A stretch of 64,000 nt of DNA, taken from contig CAZJOM010000001.1 of assembly GCA_964547645.1 (NCBI GenBank), positions 62,001 through 126,000 on the forward strand, in the 5' to 3' direction. The translations under genes were made by a program, and so were the position numbers. Positions 35,112 through 43,641 of the stretch are shown piece after piece; the stretch's first letter is position 1; the number at the start of each line of letters is the position of its first letter. The stretch comes from SZUA-430 sp964547645 (GTDB lineage: Bacteria; Pseudomonadota; Alphaproteobacteria; Micropepsales; Micropepsaceae). The notes under the pieces were generated by a model, which did no database searches, was not told where the DNA came from, and saw only the letters and a list, made by a program, of their open reading frames with translations.

Positions 35112-35555
35112 ATGATCGATCGGCGCCACTTGTTGCTTGCGGCAGGGCTTTTGTCGGTTGCGCCCGCGGTCGCTAAGCCGCGCACCATCAAAGTCTACAA
35201 GGACCCGTCCTGCGGCTGTTGTGGTGCATGGGTCGCACATTTGACCGCGGCGGGTTTCAAGACCGTCGTCGACGATTCAGTCGACATGGCCGCGATCAAG
35301 GCGAAGTACGGTGTCCCCGATGACCTGACGTCCTGCCACACGGGCGTGGTCGCTGGATATGCGATTGAAGGACATGTTCCGGCAGCCGACATCAAGCGCC
35401 TGTTAAAGGCGAGGACAAAGGGCGCGGGTCTTGCGGTGCCGGGTATGCCGGTAAACTCCCCGGGCATGGAAGCACCGGGCCAACCGAATGAACGTTATAA
35501 GGTGTGGCTCTTCCAAAAAAACGGTAGTCGCACGGCGTTCGCTTCGCACGCCTAG
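35112..35555 (+). CDS. DUF411 metal-binding protein
   Basis: 147 aa from ATG 35112 with GAGGAAG upstream. Signal segment to about residue 21. The defining DUF411 motif (VYKDPSCGCCGAWVAHL; Cys34, Cys36, Cys37) is followed by a conserved SCHTG and by MPVNSPGME, a Met-containing stretch at the C-terminal part. The family is found in copper/silver resistance operons; binding of Cu(I) is likely, the exact role is unknown. It converges with the ATPase gene; their stop codons overlap in CTAG (35552-35555). Confidence 0.9.
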   Translation: MIDRRHLLLAAGLLSVAPAVAKPRTIKVYKDPSCGCCGAWVAHLTAAGFKTVVDDSVDMAAIKAKYGVPDDLTSCHTGVVAGYAIEGHVPAADIKRLLKARTKGAGLAVPGMPVNSPGMEAPGQPNERYKVWLFQKNGSRTAFASHA

Positions 35556-37891
35556 ATCTTTACACGTCGAAGCCGCAGGGCATTCGCGATGACGCTGACC
35601 GAGCTCAGCGACATGGCGGCGGCGGCGATGATGGGGCTCAACAGGATTCCGAACACCGGATAGAGCAGCCCCGCCGCAATGGGCACGCCGGCCGCGTTGT
35701 AAATGAAGGCAAAGAATAGGTTTTGGCGGATATTGCTCATCACCGCGCGAGAAAGTTTTCGGGCGCGGACGATGGCGGAAAGATCGCCGGTGACCAGCGT
35801 TACACCGGCGCTCTCAATCGCGACGGCGGTGCCGGTGCCCATCGCGATGCCGACCTCCGCGGCGGCGAGTGCGGGAGCGTCGTTCACACCGTCGCCGGCC
35901 ATGGCAACCGTGCGGCCCTCCGTACGGAGCCGCTCGACGACGGCGCTCTTCTGAGCGGGAAGCACGTCGGCCACGACCTCGTCGATGCCAAGTTTGCGCG
36001 CAACCGCCTCGGCGGTTGTCTTGTTGTCGCCGGTCAGCATAACCACGCGCACGCCTTCGGCTTTCAATGCGGCGATGGCGGTGGGTGTCGATGCTTTGAT
36101 CGGATCGGCGACGGCGATGATGCCGGCTGCGCCGCCATCGACGGCGACGAACATGACAGTCGCGCCGTCCGCGCGACGACGCTCGGCGATGGGATCGAGT
36201 GCGGCGGTCGCGATGCCTCGATCGGCGAACAGCTTTGCATTGCCTATCATCACCGCACGGCCGTCCACGACGCCCACAACCCCTTTTCCGGTGATCGATT
36301 GGAAAGAAGCTACCACCGGGAGCGTTGCCCCCTGCTCTTCTGCCGCGCGGACGATAGCGGCAGCGAGCGGATGTTCGCTGGAGCGCTCCAGCGCGGCAGA
36401 AATGCGTACGAGCTCAGCTTTTGCCGCCGAGGCCACGGGGTCGACGGCGACGACTTTCGGTTTTCCCTCGGTGAGCGTGCCGGTCTTGTCGACAACAAGC
36501 GTGTCGATCTTCTCGAGACGTTCGAGCGCTTCGGCGTCTTTGATCAACACGCCGGCTTGGGCACCGCGACCGACGCCGACCATGATCGACATCGGTGTTG
36601 CGAGACCCAACGCGCACGGACAGGCAATGATCAGCACGGCGACGGCCGCGATCAGCGCGTAGGTGAAACGCGGTTCGGGCCCGAAGACACTCCACGCCAC
36701 GAAGGCGACCACTGCCACAGCGATCACGGCCGGCACGAACCAGCCGGAAACTTGGTCTGCGAGGCGCTGGATCGGTGCGCGGCTACGCTGGGCTTTCGCG
36801 ACCATGGCGACGATTTGAGCTAGTATCGTTTCGGCGCCGACCTTTTGCGCCTCCATGACGAACGCACCCGTCTGATTGATCGTGCCGCCGATCAGCTTGT
36901 CGCCCGGTCCTTTGACGACGGGGATGGGTTCGCCGGTGACCATCGACTCGTCGACGTTGCTTTTCCCTTCGAGAACGATGCCATCGACGGGGATGCTCTC
37001 GCCCGGGCGGACGCGCAGGCGATCGCCCCTCATCACCTGCTCGACCGTCACGTCCTCGTCACCCGTTGCACGAACGCGGTGCGCCAATTTGGGCGCCAGG
37101 TCCAGGAGCGCCCGAATGGCGCCACCGGTATTTTCGCGCGCGCGCAATTCGAGCACCTGGCCGAGAAGCACGAGCACCGTGATAACGGCGGCCGCCTCGA
37201 AGTAGACCGCAACGGCGCCTTCCATACTGCGGAGCGCTGATGGAAAAACGCCGGGTGCGAGTGTCGCGACTACGCTGTAAACCCATGCGATTCCGGTACC
37301 CATCGCGATGAGCGTGAACATGTTGAGGCTGCGATTGACGAGCGAAGCCCAACCGCGAACGAAGAACGGCCAACCACACCACAGCACCACCGGTGTCGCG
37401 AGCACCAGCTGCAGCCAATTACTGAGCGTGGCGCCGATTAGCATGTGCAGGCTCGCAAGGTGGCTGCCCATCTCCAGCGCGAACACTGGCACGGCCAGCG
37501 CAAGGCCGATCCAGAAGCGGCGCGTCATGTCGGCGAGTTCGCGGTTCGGCCCCTGCTCTACTGCCGTTGCATCCTCAGGCTCCAGCGCCATGCCGCATTT
37601 CGGGCACGCGCCGGGACCGATCTGGCGAACCTCCGGGTCCATTGGGCAGACGTAGATGGCGCCGGGTTTGACGGGTGGTACGACGGGCGGTGCCGACGCC
37701 AGGTAAGTCTCGGGACTCGCGATGAATTTCAAGCGGCAACGCGGATTGCAGAAGTGATAGGTCGTGCCGGCATGCTCGGCATGATGCGGCGTCTTCGCGG
37801 GATCGACCATCATGCCGCAGACGGGGTCTTTCACCGTCGCGACGGATGCCGTCGCTGCGTCGGGCGTGCAGCAGTCTTGGTCGCTCGTCAT
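35552..37891 (-). CDS. Copper-exporting P1B-type ATPase with YHS and heavy-metal binding domains
   Basis: 779 aa. The N-terminus has a Cys-rich start (DQDCCTPD), a YHS-like domain (VCGMMVD, CNPRCRLKF) and a short metal-binding domain (YVCPMDPEV, CPKCGMALEP) rather than the classic CxxC HMA domain. The core is complete: Cys-Pro-Cys in the membrane (Cys424, Cys426), phosphorylated Asp468 in DKTGTLTEGKP and GDGVNDAPAL. Role: ATP-driven export of Cu(I) to the periplasm, where the multicopper oxidase acts. It is divergent from csoR with the second CsoR operator between them (TATATT sits as possible -10 on this strand), so both are probably copper-induced. Confidence 0.93.
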   Translation of the reverse strand: MTSDQDCCTPDAATASVATVKDPVCGMMVDPAKTPHHAEHAGTTYHFCNPRCRLKFIASPETYLASAPPVVPPVKPGAIYVCPMDPEVRQIGPGACPKCGMALEPEDATAVEQGPNRELADMTRRFWIGLALAVPVFALEMGSHLASLHMLIGATLSNWLQLVLATPVVLWCGWPFFVRGWASLVNRSLNMFTLIAMGTGIAWVYSVVATLAPGVFPSALRSMEGAVAVYFEAAAVITVLVLLGQVLELRARENTGGAIRALLDLAPKLAHRVRATGDEDVTVEQVMRGDRLRVRPGESIPVDGIVLEGKSNVDESMVTGEPIPVVKGPGDKLIGGTINQTGAFVMEAQKVGAETILAQIVAMVAKAQRSRAPIQRLADQVSGWFVPAVIAVAVVAFVAWSVFGPEPRFTYALIAAVAVLIIACPCALGLATPMSIMVGVGRGAQAGVLIKDAEALERLEKIDTLVVDKTGTLTEGKPKVVAVDPVASAAKAELVRISAALERSSEHPLAAAIVRAAEEQGATLPVVASFQSITGKGVVGVVDGRAVMIGNAKLFADRGIATAALDPIAERRRADGATVMFVAVDGGAAGIIAVADPIKASTPTAIAALKAEGVRVVMLTGDNKTTAEAVARKLGIDEVVADVLPAQKSAVVERLRTEGRTVAMAGDGVNDAPALAAAEVGIAMGTGTAVAIESAGVTLVTGDLSAIVRARKLSRAVMSNIRQNLFFAFIYNAAGVPIAAGLLYPVFGILLSPIIAAAAMSLSSVSVIANALRLRRVKI

Positions 37892-37920
37892 TGGCCGTTC
37901 ATGGTTGATACGCTGTTCGC

Positions 37921-37956
37921 TTGATCAATATACCCCCGGGGGGTATAGTTCAACCA
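37921..37956 (+). promoter_or_regulatory. CsoR-type operator/promoter, csoR side (also facing the ATPase gene)
   Basis: The same 19-bp palindrome as at 32230 lies at 37929-37947. On the plus strand TTGATC (37921-37926), a 17-nt spacer and TATAGT (37944-37949) place the transcription start at the ATG (37956), again a leaderless arrangement. On the minus strand TTGAAC and TATATT flank the operator with a shorter 15-nt spacer. Autoregulation of csoR and copper control of the ATPase are inferred. Confidence 0.85.
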
Positions 37957-38231
37957 TGCAGGACGCTACAAAGAAAGTTTGCCTCTCGCGCCTCAACCGG
38001 ATTGAGGGGCAGGTGCGCGGCCTCGCCAAGATGGTTGAGGACGATCGCTACTGCATCGACGTGGTCAATCAGCTGCAGGCGGTCACCGCGGCGTTGAAAA
38101 AGGTCGAAAGCGAGATCCTGTCCGATCACATCGCGCACTGCGTGGAGCATGCGATTCGTTCCGGCGATAAGAAGGCTCAGCGCGAGAAAGTGGCTGAGCT
38201 TGTGGCGACGCTGGCGCGCGCCCGGAGCTAA
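37956..38231 (+). CDS. csoR: CsoR-family copper-sensing transcriptional repressor
   Basis: 91 aa. All-helical DUF156 fold: CLSRLNRIEGQVRGLAKMVE at the N-terminus, YCIDVVNQLQAV in the middle and SDHIAHCVEHAI. Copper ligands Cys33, His58 and Cys62 match the Cu(I)-coordinating triad of CsoR, not the nickel or cobalt pattern of RcnR. It represses by binding C/G-rich palindromes such as the two seen at 32230 and 37929; Cu(I) releases it. The frame is open upstream, but the ATG at 37956 coincides with the family N-terminus and with the predicted transcription start. Confidence 0.93.
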   Translation: MQDATKKVCLSRLNRIEGQVRGLAKMVEDDRYCIDVVNQLQAVTAALKKVESEILSDHIAHCVEHAIRSGDKKAQREKVAELVATLARARS

Positions 38232-38238
38232 CGCCCCC

Positions 38239-38252
38239 TTGATCTGCATCAA
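38239..38252 (+). promoter_or_regulatory. Perfect FNR/FixK box (TTGAT-N4-ATCAA)
   Basis: TTGATCTGCATCAA matches the FNR/Anr/FixK consensus in every defined position. It lies about 106 nt upstream of the cupredoxin/FTR1 unit, in the 126-nt gap after csoR. This suggests induction of iron uptake in low oxygen, when ferrous iron is present. Confidence 0.75.
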
Positions 38253-38357
38253 AGCGGCCGAACAGCGCGATTTGCTATCGCGACTGCGACGGATTTGCAG
38301 TTGACGATCTAGTTGCGACTGATTATTAATTGCGTAAACTTGGACGGAGCCGGGTAG

Positions 38358-38690
38358 ATGAGACTCTTTGTATCGTTCCTCTTTGCTTGTGTGGCGTTTG
38401 CCTCCCTCCCCGCGGTGGCCGACGAAACACCGGCGTTCGAGATAGTGATTAAGAACCACAAGTTCGAACCAGCGACGCTTGAGGTGCCCGCAGGCAAGAA
38501 GGTCAAGCTGATCGTCAAGAACCAAGACCCCACGCCGGAAGAGTTCGAGTCCTACGAGTTGAACCGCGAAAAGGTCATCGCGGGCAATGCGCAGGCGATC
38601 ATCTTCATCGGCCCGCTGGAGCCGGGCACCTACCCCTTCTTCGGCGAATTCAATCAGGCGACGGCGCAAGGGAAGATCGTCGCGAAGTAA
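38358..38690 (+). CDS. Cupredoxin-like periplasmic protein of the ferrous-iron uptake unit (FtrB-like)
   Basis: 110 aa with signal peptide ending VADA-like at about residue 21. Cupredoxin_1 fold: FEIVIKNHKFEPATLEVPAG, VKLIVKNQDPTPEEFES, LEPGTYPFFGEFN. It lacks the Cys ligand of type 1 copper sites but has Glu and Asp residues near the site, as in EfeO/FtrB-type domains that work with FTR1 permeases. It probably helps to oxidise or hand over Fe(II)/Fe(III). It is followed after 24 nt by the permease gene. No P19 (FtrA) or ferredoxin (FtrD) gene is nearby. Confidence 0.85.
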   Translation: MRLFVSFLFACVAFASLPAVADETPAFEIVIKNHKFEPATLEVPAGKKVKLIVKNQDPTPEEFESYELNREKVIAGNAQAIIFIGPLEPGTYPFFGEFNQATAQGKIVAK

Positions 38691-38714
38691 TCCTCTCACC
38701 TTGGATTGTCCGGA

Positions 38715-40289
38715 ATGTTTGCGTCCGCGCTCATCGTCTTTCGTGAAGTTCTCGAGGCGGCCTTGGTGCTCTCGATCGTAGCCGCCGCGACAAAGGTGGT
38801 TGCCGGCCGCGATCGCTGGCTTGCGCTTGGCGTCGTCGGCGGCATCGTCGGTGCGGTCGTGGTTGCCGCTTTTGCCGGCGCGATCGCCGAGGCGATGGAA
38901 GGTGTCGGGCAAGAGATTTTCAACGCCGCGGTGTTGTTGATCGCGGTCGCGATGTTGGGCTGGCACAACATTTGGATGCAGCGGCACGGGCGGGAACTTG
39001 CAGCACAGATGAGCGCGGTCGGTTCGGCGGTCGCCGCCGGTGCGCGGCCGCTTTACGCGGTGTCGATTGCCGTGGGACTTGCCGTGCTGCGTGAGGGCGC
39101 GGAGGTCGTGCTCTTTCTCTATGGCATCGCGAGCGGCGGTGCGAACGCGACGGAACTTGCGCTCGGCAGCGCGATCGGTCTCGCGCTTGGTGCGATTGCG
39201 GGGCTTGCGCTCTATGCTGGACTGTTGAAGCTTTCATCGCGCTATCTGTTCGCGGTGACAAGCTGGATGATCTTGCTGCTCGCCGCCGGCATGGCCGCGA
39301 CGGCCGCGAAGTATCTGTCGCAGGCCGACGTGCTGCCGACACTCGGTCTCGCAATCTGGGATACGTCGGCGGTGCTGTCGGAGGATGGCGTACTGGGTCA
39401 GATGTTGCATGTGCTGATCGGTTATGTCGCGCGGCCGTCAGGCGTTCAGTTGATTTTCTACATTGCTACCATCGTCCTTATAGGGGGTCTTATGTTTGCG
39501 TTGAATTCACGCCGCCGTCCGGTTCCTGCCGGAGCAGGCGTCGCCGCCGTGTTGCTGGCATCTGTCTTTGCGATGCCCATCATGACTCGCGACGCGAATG
39601 CCGGGTTCAAGGTGTACACGCCCTATGTCGAGTATCACGAATTCGAGATCGAGTACCGGCCATCCATCACGATCGACAGCGACGACGCGAAGGACAACGA
39701 GCAGAAACATCTTGTCGGCATCGGCTATGGCGTGACCGAATGGTGGTTCACGGAGCTTTACGCCGAATGGGAACGCGAGGCGGGCGCGGGCGAAAGCACG
39801 AACTTCGAAGCGTTCGAGTGGGAAAACAGATTTCAGCTGACGACCCCGGGCGAGTACTGGGCGGACTTCGGACTGCTGGTCGAGTACGAGCGAACGGACT
39901 CGGGCAGCTCGCCCGACGAATTGGCTGTGGCGCTGCTCTTTGCCAAACAGCTGAGCAAGTTCGACGCGACGTACAATCTGGAATTCGCACGCGAGATCGG
40001 AAACGGCGCCGGCAGCGACGTTGAGCTCGCGCACCGGTTTCAGTTGAAGTACCGGCTCGACCCGGCATTCGAACCGGGGATCGAGGTCTTCGGCGAGTTT
40101 GGCCCGATCGACGACATGCCGGACTTCGACGAGCAAGAGCACTACGTCGGCCCGATCGTGGCCGGTGTGATCCCGCTGAACGACAGCGGCCTCAAGCTGA
40201 AATACAACGCCGGCTACCTCTTCGGCGTCAGCGACGGCGCGGAAGACGGCGTGGTCAAGGCAATCATCGAGATCGAGGTGCCGCTGTAG
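38715..40289 (+). CDS. FTR1-family iron permease fused in frame to a signal-peptide-like segment and barrel-like domain
   Basis: 524 aa. Residues 1-265 are a complete FTR1/FtrC permease: seven hydrophobic helices with both iron-binding motifs, REVLE (10-14) and REGAE (126-130). There is no stop after it. Residues 260-296 (MFALNSRRRPVP, hydrophobic core, ANA-GF) look exactly like a Sec signal peptide. They lead into about 225 residues of beta-rich sequence (FKVYTPYVEYHEFEIEYRPS, ending IIEIEVPL) like an outer-membrane barrel. An internal ATG (39492) has AGGGGG 4 nt upstream, so the second part may also be made alone. The start ATG 38715 is chosen from the family N-terminus; TTG 38706 is less likely. 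Either a polyprotein cleaved by signal peptidase or two nested genes. Confidence 0.85.
   Translation: MFASALIVFREVLEAALVLSIVAAATKVVAGRDRWLALGVVGGIVGAVVVAAFAGAIAEAMEGVGQEIFNAAVLLIAVAMLGWHNIWMQRHGRELAAQMSAVGSAVAAGARPLYAVSIAVGLAVLREGAEVVLFLYGIASGGANATELALGSAIGLALGAIAGLALYAGLLKLSSRYLFAVTSWMILLLAAGMAATAAKYLSQADVLPTLGLAIWDTSAVLSEDGVLGQMLHVLIGYVARPSGVQLIFYIATIVLIGGLMFALNSRRRPVPAGAGVAAVLLASVFAMPIMTRDANAGFKVYTPYVEYHEFEIEYRPSITIDSDDAKDNEQKHLVGIGYGVTEWWFTELYAEWEREAGAGESTNFEAFEWENRFQLTTPGEYWADFGLLVEYERTDSGSSPDELAVALLFAKQLSKFDATYNLEFAREIGNGAGSDVELAHRFQLKYRLDPAFEPGIEVFGEFGPIDDMPDFDEQEHYVGPIVAGVIPLNDSGLKLKYNAGYLFGVSDGAEDGVVKAIIEIEVPL
39482..39494 (+). promoter_or_regulatory. Internal ribosome binding site and start within the FTR1 fusion
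   Basis: AGGGGG (39482-39487) lies 4 nt before ATG 39492, in frame, at the start of the signal-peptide-like segment. Translation from here would give a 265-residue exported barrel-like protein. Confidence 0.45.
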
Positions 40290-40299
40290 CTGGCAGCGT

Positions 40300-42216
40300 C
40301 TACTCCCCGGCCGCTGCAACAGCCTGTGGGCGGGCGGCGTCGGGGTTCACCGCCGGATCCGCTTCGGCTTCTTTGAGCTTTTCGCGGGCGGCGGCGGCTT
40401 CGCGTTGGCGGTTCCACATGGCTGCGTAGGCGCCGTTCTTTGCTAGGAGGTCGGCGTGGCGGCCTCGTTCGACGATGCGGCCTTGGTCGAGCACCAGGAT
40501 CTCGTCGGCATCGACAACGGTCGACAGACGGTGCGCGATGACCAACGTCGTTCGATTGCGCGACACTTCGTGCAGGGCGGATTGGATTTCGCGCTCGGTA
40601 TGCGTGTCGAGCGCCGATGTTGCCTCGTCGAGCATCAGGATCGGCGGGTTCTTCAGGATCGTACGCGCAATGGCAACACGCTGCTTCTCGCCGCCGGAGA
40701 GTTTCAGGCCGCGCTCGCCGACCATGGCGTTGAAACCACCGGGCAGTTGACGAATGAACGGCTCGATTTGGGCCAGTCGGGCGGCAGTTTCGATGTCTTC
40801 GTCGCTCGCGCCGATGCGGCCGTATTTGATGTTGTAACGGATCGTGTCGTTGAAAAGCACGGTGTCCTGCGGCACGATCCCGATGGCGGCGCGCACAGAG
40901 TCTTGCGTCACGTCGCGGATGTCTTGGCCGTCAATCGTCACCCTGCCCGACTTGATTTCGTAGAAGCGGTAGAGAATGCGTGAGATCGTCGATTTGCCCG
41001 CGCCTGAAGGACCGACAACTGCGACTGTCTTGCCGGCGGGGACCGTGAAAGAGACGCCTTTCAAGATTGTTCGGTCGGGCTCGTAGGCGAAAACGACATT
41101 CTCGAAGCGCACTTCGCCGCCCGTGACGACGAGCGGTATGGCGCCGGGCTTATCCTGCACTTCCTGCGGCACGCTCAGGACATCGAACATCTTCTCCATG
41201 TCGATCAGCGCTTGGTTGATCTCGCGGTAGACCGTGCCGAGCAGATTCAACGGCACATAAAGCTGAACCAGGAAGCCGTTCACGACCACGAGCCCGCCCA
41301 GGGTCATCACGCCGATCGAGACGTGATACGCGGCGAGCGCCATTACGCAAACGAGACCTAGCGTGATGATCACGGCCTGGCCCGTGTTCAAAACCGAAAG
41401 CGACATCTGTGACTTCTCGGAGGCGTCGGCGTAGACGACCATCGCCTTGTCGTAGCGGTTCGCCTCGTGCGCCTCATTGTTGAAGTATTTGACCGTTTCG
41501 TAGTTCAGCAGACTGTCGACCGCCTTCGTGTTCGCTTCGGTGTCGCTATCGTTCATTTGGCGACGTATCGCGGTGCGCCATTCGGTAATGCGGATCGTAA
41601 AGACACCGTAGGCTACGACGGTAGCAATCGTGATCGCTGCGTAGCCCCAGTGATACGCCCAGAGCAGGTAGCTGCAGACGAGGACAAGTTCGAGAATCGT
41701 CGGCGCGATCGAGAACAGTGCATAGAACAAAAGGACGTCGATACCCTTCGTTCCGCGCTCGATCACGCGCGTTAGACCGCCGGTCTTGCGTTCAAGATGG
41801 AAGCGTAACGACAGTTGATGGATGTGGCGGAACGTCTTCCCGGCGACCGAACGCACGGCATTGTAGACAGCCTTCGCGGCGAGCGCATCGCGCAGCTGAG
41901 CGAAGCCTTGCATCATGATGCGGGCGACGCCGTAAGCGACGATGAAGGAGATTGCGATCCCTAACGCCTGAACCGCAGGGTTTTTGGTGTCGAGTGCATC
42001 GATCGCCGCGCCATAGAACAGCGGGAACGACAACGTTGCGACCTTGGCCAGCACCAGCGCGACCATGGCGAGCGCAATACGTGCTTTCAAGTCCGCTCGC
42101 CCTTCGGGCCAGAGGTACGGGAAGAGCGAGCTGACGGTGGCCCATTGAGAAGTGCCACGGTGAGCGTCACCTGCGGCAGCTGTCGAACGTCCTGGAGATG
42201 GCGGCATGCGCCTCAC
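40300..42216 (-). CDS. Atm1-type ABC exporter (ABCB7/HMT1 family)
   Basis: 638 aa half-transporter: membrane domain of six helices, then ATPase with Walker A GPSGAGKST, signature LSGGEKQR and Walker B ILMLDEATSALD. The glutathione-binding family traits are visible (YETVKYFNNEAHEANRYD; TGGLTRVIERGTKGIDVLLF). Bacterial Atm1 proteins export glutathione-metal or persulfide conjugates and give heavy-metal tolerance, and they also serve Fe-S assembly in some species. Start GTG 42216 or the ATG at 42207; both lack a strong ribosome binding site. The C-terminus is Ala-rich. It converges on the FTR1 gene. Confidence 0.9.
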   Translation of the reverse strand: MRRMPPSPGRSTAAAGDAHRGTSQWATVSSLFPYLWPEGRADLKARIALAMVALVLAKVATLSFPLFYGAAIDALDTKNPAVQALGIAISFIVAYGVARIMMQGFAQLRDALAAKAVYNAVRSVAGKTFRHIHQLSLRFHLERKTGGLTRVIERGTKGIDVLLFYALFSIAPTILELVLVCSYLLWAYHWGYAAITIATVVAYGVFTIRITEWRTAIRRQMNDSDTEANTKAVDSLLNYETVKYFNNEAHEANRYDKAMVVYADASEKSQMSLSVLNTGQAVIITLGLVCVMALAAYHVSIGVMTLGGLVVVNGFLVQLYVPLNLLGTVYREINQALIDMEKMFDVLSVPQEVQDKPGAIPLVVTGGEVRFENVVFAYEPDRTILKGVSFTVPAGKTVAVVGPSGAGKSTISRILYRFYEIKSGRVTIDGQDIRDVTQDSVRAAIGIVPQDTVLFNDTIRYNIKYGRIGASDEDIETAARLAQIEPFIRQLPGGFNAMVGERGLKLSGGEKQRVAIARTILKNPPILMLDEATSALDTHTEREIQSALHEVSRNRTTLVIAHRLSTVVDADEILVLDQGRIVERGRHADLLAKNGAYAAMWNRQREAAAAREKLKEAEADPAVNPDAARPQAVAAAGE

Positions 42217-42277
42217 TTAAGCCATGCGGCGCCAGAGTTCCAGGGTCAGCTTATTCTCCGAATATCGGCGTGGATCA

Positions 42278-43543
42278 CTAGCCGGGGATCACCAGCGTTT
42301 GACCGGGGAAGATCATGTTCGGATTGTCGATCTTGCGCTTGTTGAGCTTATAGAACGCAGCCCACTTCTTGCCGTTGCCGAGATGGCGCTTGGAGATGCG
42401 CCAGAGACTGTCGCCCTTGCGGACGCGAATGACTTGCCGCTTTGGCTTATCGGCAGTCGCCTGGGTCTCGGGCCGGAACAAAGCCGCCAAATCCTGCGAC
42501 CCTTCGGCGCGTGTTTTGCCGTTGAGTTTTGCTTTGCTGTCGGGCTTCGACGTCAACACCGAGGGGAAGTCCGCACTGGTCTTGGGGCTTGCGGCGGCAA
42601 CAATCGGCGCGGCGGCCGGGACCTTATAGGGCACGTCCGCTTCATCGAGCTTCGCGCCGTCTTGATCGACAAGCTCCAAACGAACGGCGCTTGCAGCCTT
42701 GCCGGATGGATTGGTCGCAGCGAGCGACCAGGTGCCATCCGCAGCGGCTAATGTTTCGCCCGCGGGCTTGCCATTGATAGCGGCCTTGATCGTTGCCCCT
42801 GCGTCGGCCTTGCCGGAGAGGATGGTCAATCCGCCTTCGCCGCCGGTGATCTTCTCAACGACGATGCCGGTCTTGGGTTCCGGTGCGGTCGTTCCAGTGG
42901 CGTCGCTTCCGTCGGCGGTTTGTTTGGGCTGGCCGGCCGACTTCAACGTCACGCTGGCCAAACCGCCCTTCGTATCGGGCGGGCCAATGTAAGCGCGCTG
43001 TGGGCCGATGATGACAGTGCCGTCTTTGCTTTGCGCGCTGGCGAAGAGTTCGTGTTCTTTGTCGGTGACCGGCGCTTTGAATTCGATCGTCCAGTTCCCC
43101 TTCTCGTCGGCGGTCGCCCAGTTCATCGGCTTGTTGTCCCAGACGAGCGTCACCGTGTCCCCGGGCGTCGCGGTGCCGGTGAAGGACGCGGTGCCACTCC
43201 GGTCGATACCGGCCGTGCCGATGGATGGTGCCGCGCCAGCGACGGGGCCGCTGGTGACGTCCTGCGCGCTGGCTGTGGTTGTCGCGGAGGGGGCGACGGC
43301 ATTCGTCGGTTCGCGCGGATCGACGGAGGTCAGCGACTGCGTTTCCGCGTCCTTGGTCTCTGCCGGCACGGCGTCGGTCACGGCGGCAACGTCGGGCAGC
43401 GGCGTCTTCAAATCTGCGAGCGGCACGGTCGTGCTGGGGCTGGTCGCCGCGACACCGTCGGAGACGGGTGGCTTGCGTGTAAGCCAAAACATCCCGGCAG
43501 TGATCGCAATCATCAATCCAAGAATGACAATAACGCGAGCCAT
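42278..43543 (-). CDS. LysM domain-containing membrane-anchored protein
   Basis: 421 aa. N-terminal membrane helix (residues 3-20, VIVILGLMIAITAGMFW), then a long Thr/Ala/Pro-rich stretch and two Ig/BON-like periplasmic modules (AGAAPSIGTAGIDRSGTAS and GGLTILSGKADAGATIK). The C-terminus (about 372-421, VRKGDSLWRISKRHLGNGKK, NPNMIFPGQTLVIPG) is a LysM domain that binds peptidoglycan. It probably spans from the inner membrane to the cell wall. The exact role is unknown. 61 nt separate it from the Atm1 gene downstream. Confidence 0.88.
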   Translation of the reverse strand: MARVIVILGLMIAITAGMFWLTRKPPVSDGVAATSPSTTVPLADLKTPLPDVAAVTDAVPAETKDAETQSLTSVDPREPTNAVAPSATTTASAQDVTSGPVAGAAPSIGTAGIDRSGTASFTGTATPGDTVTLVWDNKPMNWATADEKGNWTIEFKAPVTDKEHELFASAQSKDGTVIIGPQRAYIGPPDTKGGLASVTLKSAGQPKQTADGSDATGTTAPEPKTGIVVEKITGGEGGLTILSGKADAGATIKAAINGKPAGETLAAADGTWSLAATNPSGKAASAVRLELVDQDGAKLDEADVPYKVPAAAPIVAAASPKTSADFPSVLTSKPDSKAKLNGKTRAEGSQDLAALFRPETQATADKPKRQVIRVRKGDSLWRISKRHLGNGKKWAAFYKLNKRKIDNPNMIFPGQTLVIPG

Positions 43544-43641
43544 AGTGTTCGCACCGATCTTTGGTTTCGACGTGTGGTGGGCAATCTAGACCCCGCGCGC
43601 GCTGCCGCAATCGCGAGGCCTAACCCTATCAACAGGTTTTG

